Assembly: GCA_019426215.1 (NCBI GenBank)
Contig: CM033395.1
Coordinates: forward strand, 2,487,501-2,551,500
Length of the DNA: 64,000 nt
Direction of reading: 5' to 3'
Source of the DNA: Buddleja alternifolia
Taxonomy: Eukaryota; Streptophyta; Magnoliopsida; Lamiales; Scrophulariaceae
In this document: piece after piece, positions 35,696-45,922 of the stretch
Position numbering within the stretch: position 1 is the stretch's first letter
Layout: each line of letters opens with the position of its first letter
Made by a program: the position numbers and the translations under genes
Notes under the pieces: generated by a model
Seen by the model: only the letters and a program-made list of their open reading frames with translations
Databases searched by the model: none
What the model was told of the DNA's origin: nothing

Positions 35696-37296
35696 TGCTA
35701 GAGTGTATGCCCTCGAATGCCATAAAGAGCATAGATTTATAGGGCATAAACATTGTAACTAAACTATGGTTTTTCTATTAATATAAGGCAGTTGATTGTT
35801 GTTTTCGTATAGGCATTTATAAGGTGTGAATAAACAACGTAAAGTCCTTGATGACAAGGAAAACCTTCTACCTCCTATGGGATAGGAAGAAAGGCACTAG
35901 AATGGTTTGACCCTTGACATCTAAAAGGGTTCCCAAGTCTAAGAAATATTGATTGGGCATCAATAGTGAATAAAGACTTGTATGATGTAAGTTTCGACAG
36001 AGAAAGTGTCAATCGTACACTATGGAAATGGTAGTGGAAACTTATATCATAGACGTGTCAGTTGGACTGATATGTTCGAACACGGCTCGCATCAGTACAT
36101 CACATGGGTATACACTCATTGACAGTCAATGATGAAACTGATAAGTAGTGATAGGTACGTGTGAACCTCTGGCCTGAGAAATCGAGTTGAAGATGTACTT
36201 GTGACATCAAGTCTGTCATTAGAGTAGTTAGATTCAAATCAACTGTTGGAGGAATCGACCTCGAAGTGCGACTTGATGGGCAAGTAGCGTTGTTAACTGA
36301 TTTGCAATATGGAATTTATTCTCTCATAAGTGAATGAGTAAAATATCATATGCGGTCATGAATAAGTGAGGATGAAAGTCTTTGGCCAAAGCATTTAAAT
36401 ACCTCGACTTATTATGAGCTTAGGCACATCGTCAAGTTATATGAGTTTGACTTTAAACCATGACTCTTACTTGACTGGGATATAAGAATAAAAGGTTTAT
36501 ACACGTACGGTATTCACTGCGTATAGGTTTGGAATGATCCTATTCATCCGTTCTCAATTCGGTTACGGTGTGAGCCACGAGACTGGCTAGGTGTCACTCG
36601 CACCCCTTTGGATTCCTCCCAATTGCCTTTTGAGACGAACCTAAAGAGTCGCGCTTAAAGAAAGTGCAAAAGGAAAAACATGGAAAAAAGACTTGAGAGA
36701 AATTCACGGCATTGGATGTCGTAATTAATTAATTAATTATTGGATAATTTAATTAATTAATTAAATTAAGGAGTTAATTAATTTCTTGGAGAAATTGAAT
36801 TATAAATTAATTAGGAATTGAATTAATTGGATTATCAATTTATTTATTGGATAAATAAATTATCCGGTTAATTAATTAGCAAGCAAGACGAAAGCCCGAA
36901 GGCTTCCGAGCCCACTAAGGGACGGCCAAATAGACGCTCAAATAGGGCTCTTGCATGCTAGTGTTATTGTTTCATAATGATATAAATATATCACAAGGTG
37001 AAAAATAACACAAGGCAACTTACATAACTTTCTCTCCAAGAAAAAGTCTCCCACCTCTCTCTCTCTCTAGCCGTCTTTGACAAGGAAGTAAGGAGGAGTT
37101 TTTCGTTTTTGATTCCGGCGTGACGAATTAGAGACGTTGGCAAATTCGGCGTTAGAGAAAAGGATCACGTTCAGAAATCAACATACGCGAGAACGGTAAT
37201 TTTTCTATACACAATTAAACACGAGGATTAGAGATGATTCGGGCTTTGGCAATTAAATTTACTTTCCATTGCGTTTTATTCGTATAATTCCCAACA
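35696..37296 (+). repeat. 3' LTR of copia C (1,601 bp)
   Basis: Preceded by polypurine tract AAGTGGGAGAT and followed by TSD GTGTG. It begins TGCTAGAGTGTATGCCC and ends TTCCCAACA. Confidence 0.94.
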
Positions 37297-38305
37297 GTGT
37301 GTGTATATGTGGATGACATGTTGATATTAGGAACTAATCTTGAGGTCATAAATTAGACTAAGTCATTCTTATCATCCCAACTTGATATGAAAGATTTAGG
37401 TGAAGCTAATGTTATCTTGGGAATAAAATTGAAGAAAATTAATAATGGGTATAGAATGTCCCAAGAACACTTCACCGAGAAAATTTCGAGAAAATTTGGT
37501 CATTTTGATTCCAAACCTGTGAGTACACCTTATGATCCTAGCCTGCACTTAAAGAAAAATTTGGGTGATAATGTGTCACAAACTGAGTATGCACAAATAA
37601 TTGGGACTTATGTATTTGATGAATTGTACTAGACCTGACATCGCATATACAGTGCATAGACTCAGTAGATACACTCAAAACCCGAATAAGGATCACTGGA
37701 CTGCACTTTATAGAGTTCTTAAGTATCCCAAGGGTACTCTAGATTATGGTTTATTCTATAGTGGATTTCCTGCTGTACTAGAGGGGTATAGCGACGCAAA
37801 TTGGATCCCTGATTCTGATGAGACAAAGTCCACCAGTGGATATGTGTTCTCTCTTGGAGGAGGTGCAGTATCTTGGAAATCATCCAAGCAAACCTGTACT
37901 GCTCGGTCCACTATGGAATCCGAGTTTATTGCCTTAGAGAAGGCTGGTGCTGAGGCCGAATGGCTCAGAAATCTATTGATTGATGTCCCTTTGTGGGTGA
38001 GACCAGTTCCACCTGTGTCTCTACATTGTGATTGCCAAGCCGCAATAGCAAAGGCAAGAAGTAAGACCTACAATGGCAAAAGTAGGCATATTCGTTTGAG
38101 ATATAACATTGTGAAGCAACTGCTGTGTGATGGGATAATATCCCTAGACTTTGTGAGGTCAGAGATGAATTTGGCCGATCCTCTGACTAAGCCACTGAAT
38201 AGAAAAATAGTGGCAAGCACATCGAGGGGGATGGGTTTGATGCCTATTGTGAAAGTTAACGGTGATGGTAACCCAACCTATGTGATTGGTGATCCCATGA
38301 AGTAG
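37297..38305 (+). pseudogene. Copia B pol, 3' part (reverse transcriptase YVDD region and RNase H)
   Basis: Resumes exactly at the C insertion with VYVDDMLILGTN, the polymerase active-site YVDD. It continues with [33 protein letters not shown] and RNase H motifs ([41 protein letters not shown]). A TAG lies near 37354 and a frameshift near 37605. From 38306 to 38833 comes the element's 3' untranslated region up to the 3' LTR. Confidence 0.93.
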
Positions 38306-38833
38306 GTTCATATGGGTAATAACAAGTCATCGATTAACTTGTTGAGACACTATCCATTACTAAAGAGTCCATCCCTATAGTGTGGAATAATGTATTATGT
38401 AACTACAGCTAGTGAGGTTGAACATTTGTTCTTAATGAATTCATAGCCTATATTGGGTGGTGTGTTTTACTGTAGTACACACTTGATGAATTCACCTATA
38501 TGAGCGTAGAGGTGGGGCCGCCTCTCATGAGAACTTGGGCATATTCTCTAGAGCACTCATGAAACCGGGAACGGCGCACGGACAAAAATTGTGCCAAACC
38601 GCGTTTGAACAAACCTACTTTGAATGTGATGTGAGTGATAAGTAAATTGATTCACATAAAAGGATGAGGTTCATAGAAATATTGCATTTCACCAAGTCCT
38701 TGTGGATTAACACTTATTTGCTCTATGTATTGGTTCATAGCCCAAAATGCACCAATACTTATGCATTACATTCATATGTTCTCTCCATACTCTTCATCTA
38801 GCCTACATCTTGGTTTTGAAATATGTGGGGCAT

Positions 38834-39546
38834 TGTAGGATTCTCTTCTAAATTTGGGATATTTCAAAACAAAAAAGATTTTGACTGACTTCTTAAATTG
38901 TGGAATTTGTCTTGTATAATTAGGCTAATTTCTTGGGATTGAGTATCCGTTTAAATCCTTGATTAGCATTTCTTCCATAATATTCCAAATCCTCACGTGT
39001 GGATTTTATGTATAAATAGCCCAGCCAATATCATTCACAAACAAGAAAAAGAAGAAAAAGAAAAGACATTGGTTGTTTCCTATACCTCTCTCCACTATTC
39101 TGTGAACTTTTGTTTTCATCCAAACTTAGTAATCAACTAAAATCCTCATACCTCCAGTATTATACTTTCTGCCCCTATAAACATTTTGCTTCCAGTTCAT
39201 TTGGGATTGTTTTATATCTTTAGTCGAGTGTATTGTTGAGTATTGGAGAGAACATAGTAGAAGATGTTCTATTGAGATTTCACCAACTCGTGTGCACGTG
39301 TGGTGAAATAAGACTGTTGAATCCTGGGGGTAGACCGTCAGTGACCTGTTGCACCGAGCCATTGACTCCGAGGGGCGGAAATCTACCTTTTAGGACAGTG
39401 CTTTGCACGCCTCAGTCCTAATTCGATAAGCTTTCTAAATCCCTCTAATTCATTACTTTTACTCTAGTTGTTTTTAACCATTTAATTTAATTACCTTTGT
39501 GAGCTAAATTAATTGCAAATTTGATTTACATATAAATTGTCTAACA
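38834..39546 (+). repeat. 3' LTR of copia B (713 bp)
   Basis: Same length as the 5' copy, preceded by ATGTGGGGCAT and followed by TSD AAAAT. Confidence 0.94.
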
Positions 39547-40173
39547 AAAATAAAAGAAGTGAACCCATTAAAGCTCAGGCTTTATGAAACAGGGATTCGG
39601 GCCCAAAGAAGTCAATTGGAAGACCTGGAAACAAGCCCAAAGAATGAGAACTCCGCCCAAAAACAAAATATTTCGAAAGTGCAGTTGTGAGCAATTCCCA
39701 AAGACAAGGAACGTGGGTTCATGAAGTAGGAATATATACAAGCCAAGGAGAGGAGAAAAAAAGAAACACAGAATCAGAATCACAACTTTACGTTTTCATT
39801 TTCTTAGAACTAGCTCTAGCCTTAGGAGTAGTTTGTAGCGTAATTTAGGAGTAATTTAGCGTAGCAAAGAGTTGGCAGATTTCTCTTCCGAAAGCCTAAA
39901 TTGGTAAACATCCGATCGAAAGATTCTCATGGAGGTATAAAATTATCTTTTTTCAGATTTAAGAATTTGATAGATGGTTTTTATCTTGACTTGAGTTTTT
40001 CTTTCATCTTATTCTTGCATTCGAAGACAATAATCAACATTTAATTTAAGACTTGAGCCACCAAATAGCGTATCGAACGCAGGGGTTGAAAGATAATCTC
40101 AAATTATAGATTATCACGGGGTCGGAATGAATAATCGGATCCACCTCATTCGTATTCGTTTTATCACGAAACA

Positions 40174-40960
40174 CTAAGAAAGTCTTTATTATGGTTTTGG
40201 TGACTCGTTATGACTTAGAGTTACACCAAATGAATGTCAAATTATCTTTCTTAACGAAGAATAGATGAAGAAGTTTATCGATTAGCCTAAAGTGTGTGTA
40301 AGCTTAAAAGCTCAATATACAAATTAAAACATGCTTTCCGTGTATATACATGAAGGTCACTGGGAGCATGTTTATTTTCTTAGTGTTGTATATTGATGTC
40401 ATCTTACTTGCCATGATAATCTTGGTTTATTACATGAAACCAAAATATCTTTCTAAAAACTATAAAAGATATGAGAGAGGCAATATGTGATAGGAATTCA
40501 TATATTCCATAATGAATCACAATGATTGTTTGGATTGTCTCATAAAATTTACATAGATAGAGTTTTAGAAAGACGTAAGATGGAAATATTATGTAAAGAT
40601 AGTTCCAATTCAGAAGGGAGATGTGTTTGGCATTGTGAAATGTCCAACAAATGCATTGGAACGAGAACAAATAAAAAAATTCATTATGTATGTGATGTTG
40701 AGAGTTTAATAAAATTCAAACTTGTATTGGATCACAATCTTCTTTAATAAGAATGACAAGTATTTTTAAAGGTGCTATGCATATAAAAATTATGTATTTT
40801 GTCGCTGAAGAAGAATTCAGAAACATAGAGTATTAATCAAACATACTAGCACCGTTTGCCCAAGATATTAATGAGCATATCGAAAGAATGGGCATTATAG
40901 ATTACCGCCCAAGATATTAAAGAGTATATCGAAAGAATGGGCATTATAGGATGTCATAGT
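40174..40960 (+). pseudogene. Copia A reverse transcriptase/RNase H remnant, 3' half
   Basis: Starts KKVFIMVLVTRYDLELHQMN, matching the copia reverse transcriptase before the DVKTAFLNG block (here NVKLSFLTKN). Later fragments read LLHETKIFLSK, GLSHKIYIDRVLERRKM and, at the end, AHIERMGII-like tails. Many stops and frame changes; catalytic YVDD is not preserved. Near 40858-40950 a unit containing CCCAAGATATTAA and GAATGGGCATTATAG is repeated twice in tandem. Confidence 0.75.
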
Positions 40961-41673
40961 TGAATTATGTTATGTGCATATTAAGTTATCATGTGATACT
41001 CTTGAGCTCAATTAAATATTTCTGAAATCTCCTAATTTTCTATATTGTATACATTATGGAATAGAATTATGATAACGAGAGTTGTCTTTGATAAAGACAT
41101 TAAAGCTGGACCTTTATGTTCTCTTCATTAAGGGTCATGAATAATTAGAAATTAGTGTTATAGTACATGGAAGGGACTATGTCGAGCTAAATGACGTACA
41201 ACCACCATGACTCACATTAATTTTGACTTAATAATGATATAATAGTTTAGCCAATTTTATGAAAGATTTAGAATAATGTTAATGTGCACATTATGTTTAT
41301 CCTAAATCATAAAAGCAAATATATGAGCCAAGTGGGAGAATGTAAGAAATATTATGGCTCATATATTAAATTACATATTATTATTTTGTCAATATTAAAG
41401 TCTATTTCACAAAATAATTAATTGTCTAATATTATGTGATTAAATCCTAATTGGTTAGAGAAAAGACATGACTTTACGTAAAGAAAAATCATGACTCTAA
41501 GTGAAGAAGTGTTTTGATGGAAAGCAACTCTTAGAGTTTGAATATAAACAGAATTGGTCCTCTCTCTACCCTGGCACATCTCTACACACAATAACAAACA
41601 ACATGAAAACCAGAGAACTGATAAAAGTATATGTATATTTCCATCACTGAAAGAGGGGTCAAGAGAAAAAAAT

Positions 41674-41835
41674 CGATCTTCCTCAAGAGACTTTGCACCA
41701 AATCAATGATAAAATACTACCAATGATCGATCTTCCTCAAGAGACTTTGCACCAAATCAATGATAAAATACTACCAATGATCGATCTTCCTCAAGAGACT
41801 TTGCACCAAATCAATGATAAAAGACTACCAGTGAA
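41674..41835. repeat. 54-bp unit repeated three times in A's 3' LTR
   Basis: Units start at 41674, 41728 and 41782, each opening CGATCTTCCTCAAGAGACTT; the third differs at its end. The 5' LTR has a single copy (about 14113-14166), so the expansion is specific to this LTR. Confidence 0.93.
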
Positions 41836-41885
41836 GGCTATGGACAAAGGTTAGTCTTATTTGATACAATTATGTGAAAATCATA

Positions 41886-42338
41886 GGCTCTGTTTGGATG
41901 TGTTTTCATTTCATTTTCAATCGTCATTTTCTAAAATGTATGGGGGAATGAGTTTTTTTATTTTTGTGTAAGAAAAGTGAAAAAAGTATGTGTGTTTGGT
42001 TGTGTTTTTTAAAATAGTTGAAATTGGTGATTGTGACGTGTGAAATGATTGAAAAGTAATGATTAGGTGAATAGTGGTGGATTTAAAAAATTTAAAAAGA
42101 GGAGAGAGAAAGGTTTAAAAAATTGAAAGGAAATGAAAGAGAAAAGTGATAAAAAGAAATTGTGAGATAAGTGATGTGAAATGTAATTTTAAAAAAATGA
42201 TTGAAATTTATTAGGAACGTAAAAACGAGAATGAAAATGAGAATATTTTCAGTTAGAAACAGTGTAAAGTGTGCATTTTCATTTTCAGGTAAAAATGAAA
42301 ATGAAAAAAGTAAATTAAAAACACAAACAAACAGGCCC
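41886..42338. mobile_element. PIF/Harbinger-type MITE, 453 bp, in A's 3' LTR
   Basis: Ends GGCTCTGTTTGGATGTGTTTT (in part GGCTCTGTTTGG) and complement of GGGCCTGTTTGTTTGTG. The TSD is ATA (41883-41885 and 42339-42341). The 5' LTR of the same element (AATCATAAAGTTC near 14212) shows the uninterrupted site with a single ATA, so the borders and 3-bp duplication are directly verified. Non-coding; a minus-strand frame inside it is fortuitous. Confidence 0.92.
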
Positions 42339-42394
42339 ATAAAGTTCACGATTTAAGTGAATCATGCAATTTATGAAATTTAACTTACATTAAT

Positions 42395-44190
42395 ATACAA
42401 TTCTTGTGCTTCAATTATGTAACAAAGGCCAACTCTAGCACTTACTCATCCAACCAAAGCATAAATATGTGTTTACTTCCACTGCCCTTCACAATCTTCC
42501 CTACACATTATTTTCATGAGATTAACCTAAATATGTTTCTCAACTTTGTAAATATTGGATGAAGTATTATCTTAGAAATGAATCTGTGGTCATTGGATTA
42601 GAACCCAATATTTAGAATTTGACTATTTAAATTAAAGCTTTGAAACTGTAAGGATTTATTACCACTTTGCTTGATTATGTTGGGCTTGCTTTGAAACACT
42701 CTATTTGCTTTGCATCTCCTCCTTGATGCTCATCATCTTATCATTTTCTTCCAGCTACCTTGCTTTTTGTAAGAACCCCTGCTATTTCTCGCTCTAGATG
42801 GGAAATTTTGCGCTTGTTATGTCATCATCTTTGCATTCAGAAGCATGAGGTCTGAAGAACTCACGTTGCTCCATTGATTTTTTAGCGCAACATGATAATT
42901 CAGAAACAACAGTATGTCTTGACGGCGACCATCAACACCAAGTGATCACCAAAACTTCTGATGATGATCCAATGAGGAACATTTAAGAGTATGTTTATGG
43001 ATTCTTCATTGATTAATATTCCCTTAAATTTGCTTACTCGACTAACTTCTCTCGGCAGATTCCATCATGTAAAAGTAATTAATTCTTTAGATGAGAACTA
43101 AATTGATAGATTAGATTTAATTATTGTTTACTTATTCTAATTGAAATTTATATTTTATTCCTAACTGTGTAATATTTATTACTTAAATAATCAAATATTA
43201 CAACTATTTTCTCTAGATTTTCTCAACATAAACATATATTTCATTATTTAAGTAAATATTAGATTAATATATCAGATTTAATTAAAACTTGCTTATACTA
43301 AATATTATTATTATGTTTACTGTGAAATAATATAAGAAAATGTAGATATCTTTACCTCTTCCTTATACATATATCCTGATAGTATAAATATGTTTGAATG
43401 GAAGGATGAAATAAGAATTTTATGCTATTTCAACACAAAATAGCTGAAAGTGGCTAAATATGAGCGGGTGTCATTGTGGGAAAAATATAGCAAGATTTGT
43501 TAAGGGTTAAAAATGGGGAACATATATATCTACATTTCTAAAAGAAGTTACCGGTTAATAAAGTAAGATAAAATTGATTTACCTCAAACTAATTTTTGAA
43601 CAAAAACTTAGCATCATTACAATTTAAAATTATTGAATTGAAGTATTATTATTTGCATAAAATACTATAGTTGAATACACTCTACATCAAATTTTTCATA
43701 CGAATCAGTACAAGTTTGTATTAGATTTTTTTATTATTATTTCCAAATATAGTACTTTAATATAGAAATTCTTTATTATATAAATATGTGTTTTACGTGC
43801 AACACACATACACTCTACTAGTTCAAGTAAAAGTGTGTGTTCCCTCTTAGGTACCAGCTGCTACAAAACTAATACCATTAAAGAGACCTGAACTCACATT
43901 ATTAATCTAGATGATGGACCATATTGAAGAACGACCTCTTATTTGTGAGTGCTTTATTTATTAGTTTATTTTATTTCACAATATTTAGTATCTTTGTCAT
44001 TTTATGTAGATAAGATCATATCATAAATGTGTTTTATATGACTATTGAACACTGAAACATGTGAAGTCTTCTGCTGGTATGGGGCAGTGGGGAGACGGAC
44101 CGCGATCATTGTGGCATGATTGATATCGGCATGGCGCAGTACATTATCTCTCCTGTGCAAGAAATGTGATATTATATTGACTATATGAAT
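42395..44190. other. No gene recognised
   Basis: AT-rich sequence with only short frames. Two C/T-rich patches near 42660-42960 look exon-like in composition but give no supportable reading frame. Confidence 0.45.
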
Positions 44191-44727
44191 CCTTTATGTG
44201 GATCACTGATTGTTATCATCTGGCCCAAATTGCAGCATGGATGTTGTGACCCTTGCGGGCAGCATCGGGCTTGTTGTAATGGTTGGTCACAGCCCCATGT
44301 TTACCGATTCCCCTCACGTGCATGGAGAGAGCGTATCATGGCGATGTGGTCGTAGATTTAGACATGTACCCGGGCATATCAATTTGTTAGCAAGGTCCCT
44401 CCTTGCATTTGGCGGATAAGGTAGTTATTTTGAAGTGGAGGTCATAATGAGGTTGTCAACAGAACCGTATCTTTTATTATTTGATAAACCTCAATTGGAA
44501 GTGTCGGATCTAAGTGCCACACCACGAAACAATCTCAGGAACCATTATGAGTCACTCTAGTGCTTTGCTGAGGCAAATCCGATGGTTGCCACCTCTAGAA
44601 TCCCTCACTAACAATTATATGGTATGTGTTACCAGCTTTCCTTATGTATTAATGATTGTTGTATTATTTGACTATTGTCATATTATTATGATCATATATC
44701 GTGAGATTCATATGTTGTTATTGTTCA
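44191..44727 (+). other. Unassigned, possibly decayed coding segment
   Basis: Less AT-rich than its surroundings, with a 69-codon open frame (44210-44419) reading MLSSGPNCSMDVVTLAGSIG and ending in GHINLLARSLLAFGG. A second open piece is at 44514-44732. I recognise no family; it may be a fragment of a transposon or dead gene. Confidence 0.25.
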
Positions 44728-45008
44728 TGTAAAACCCCGCACTTGCACACACTGCATTCACTGGGCTTAGCATCTCACCACTCATGTCTCCCCTTCCCAG
44801 GGTAAAGATGAAGATTGATGAAGAATAGGTGCAACTTATTTAAGGTTACACATTCAATTAGGTGTCGTAAATGGATTGAATGAAACGTCATGTCTTATTT
44901 CACTAAAGGTTTTGTAATTTTGGGTTTTTGTAGAGCTCTGAACCACATTATTTGATTATGGGTTGGTTTCGAAAATTCAATACCTGGCAAGTAAAGTAGG
45001 GCGTGACA
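44728..45008. mobile_element. Possible short solo LTR (281 bp)
   Basis: Begins TGTAAAACCCCGC and ends GTAGGGCGTGACA, i.e. TG...CA with imperfect inverted ends like plant gypsy LTRs. No matching 5-bp TSD was found, so the call is weak. Confidence 0.3.
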
Positions 45009-45922
45009 CTGCCGATCAGATAATACAGATGATGTTTTTCTTATATGAGTTTATATGTTTCGATCATAATATGTGATAATATAGGATGATAACATTGGCA
45101 TAATGAATATATTAATAATAATATTTGATATCTATCAAATCTTTGGGTGTTGGTCATTCTTATTTGAATATAAGCTTTATAATTCTATATACCATGAATA
45201 TTTGTTGGTATAATCAATACTTATTTACGAACATTTTTCTATTACAACTTAAATTCAACCATAAGTAGTAACTTATTCTATTTATTTTAACATAATTTTA
45301 GTAATTCTTTAGAAGTTTCTAAGTATTCTATAATGCATTTGTTTTATCAGATATGTCATGCGATGGATGTGAAGCAATACCTAAAATACTGATATTATCA
45401 CCGATACCAATAATTTTTAAACATGTCACCATGCTAGAGCTTCATAAATGGAAAATTCCTATAGAAGTTCACATTCACAACATCCTTTGAAAAGTAAGTA
45501 GTTGTGTGTGAGAAATCGTTGTAAATGTGCCCGTTGGTAATAAAGTCTTAACTTTACACCAAAACGACATCCTTTGAAAATGTTATTTCATTGCTTGCTC
45601 TAGAAATGCCCCAAAACATTTACCTAAAAAAAAGCACAAAAGCTACAACAAATTATGTAGTACAAAGATGAGAACCAAAACATTTTTCAAATGAACTTAA
45701 AGATCTCATCAATGAACATCTACTATTTACACTCTGGTTCCCGTTTCTACGCTCCGGTTTCGTAGCCTTTGGATCATCATCCCCATATTCTGAATCCACA
45801 TTGCCACTACATCTTGAATTGGGGACGGTAAATGGGTGAGGCAGTTCACATCGAAATGGGTCGGGTCCAGATCTGGTCCAAGACTTGAATGTACAATCTT
45901 AGATCCATCTTTTGTTAGAATT

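Larger units (their letters stand above)
18739..37296 (+). mobile_element. Copia element C, inserted in the reverse transcriptase of B
   Basis: LTRs 18739-20329 (1,591 bp) and 35696-37296 (1,601 bp) begin TGTTACAG or TGCTAGAG followed by TGTATGCCCTCGAAT, and end CCAACA. The TSD is GTGTG (18734-18738 and 37297-37301). Removing C restores the VIVCVYVDDM reading of B, which confirms the insertion. Primer site at 20331 and polypurine tract AAGTGGGAGAT at 35685-35695 are present. Gag lies 5' and integrase to RNase H lies 3' of the CACTA element D, which splits C near the protease/pre-integrase junction. LTR divergence is low, similar to B by eye. Confidence 0.95.
15909..39546 (+). mobile_element. 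Copia element B, inserted in solo LTR F
   Basis: Two 713-bp LTRs (15909-16621 and 38834-39546), from TGTAGGATTCTCTTC to ATTGTCTAACA, are flanked by AAAAT (15904-15908 and 39547-39551). By eye the two LTRs differ at roughly 20 positions (about 3 percent). Internal sequence holds protease, pre-integrase, integrase, reverse transcriptase and RNase H remnants. No primer site and no gag follow the 5' LTR: the protease region begins within about 50 bases of it, so a 5' internal deletion has occurred. Copia C is inserted in the reverse transcriptase at 18738. Confidence 0.94.
15820..40173 (+). mobile_element. Solo LTR F (711 bp of its own), interrupted by copia B
   Basis: Only two pieces flank B: 15820-15908 and 39552-40173. 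Joined, they start TGTTTACACTT and end CACGAAACA, the TG...CA form of an LTR. They are flanked by CTAAG on both sides (15815-15819 and 40174-40178). There is a TATA-like GGAATATATACAAG near 39729 and no internal coding region, so I read it as a solo LTR left by LTR-LTR recombination. A short non-autonomous element of another kind with a 5-bp TSD is the alternative. Confidence 0.75.
13774..42389 (+). mobile_element. Copia element A, outermost layer of the nest
   Basis: LTRs at 13774-14265 and 41341-42389 share sequence from TGTAAGAAATATTATGGC to TTAACTTACA and are flanked by the same 5-bp duplication TTAAT (13769-13773 and 42390-42394). A primer site follows the 5' LTR, and AAGTGGGAGAA, a polypurine tract, precedes the 3' LTR. 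About 3.3 kb of internal sequence belongs to A itself (14266-15819 and 40174-41340); the remainder is nested insertions. Gag, protease and integrase are not recognisable, and a damaged reverse transcriptase/RNase H remnant is split by the inner layers. The LTRs are visibly more diverged than those of B and C, as expected for the oldest layer. Confidence 0.93.
41341..42389 (+). repeat. 3' LTR of copia A (1,049 bp, with inserted MITE and triplication)
   Basis: Follows AAGTGGGAGAA and is followed by TSD TTAAT. It is longer than the 5' LTR because of a 453-bp MITE (41886-42338) and two extra copies of a 54-bp unit. Confidence 0.93.
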
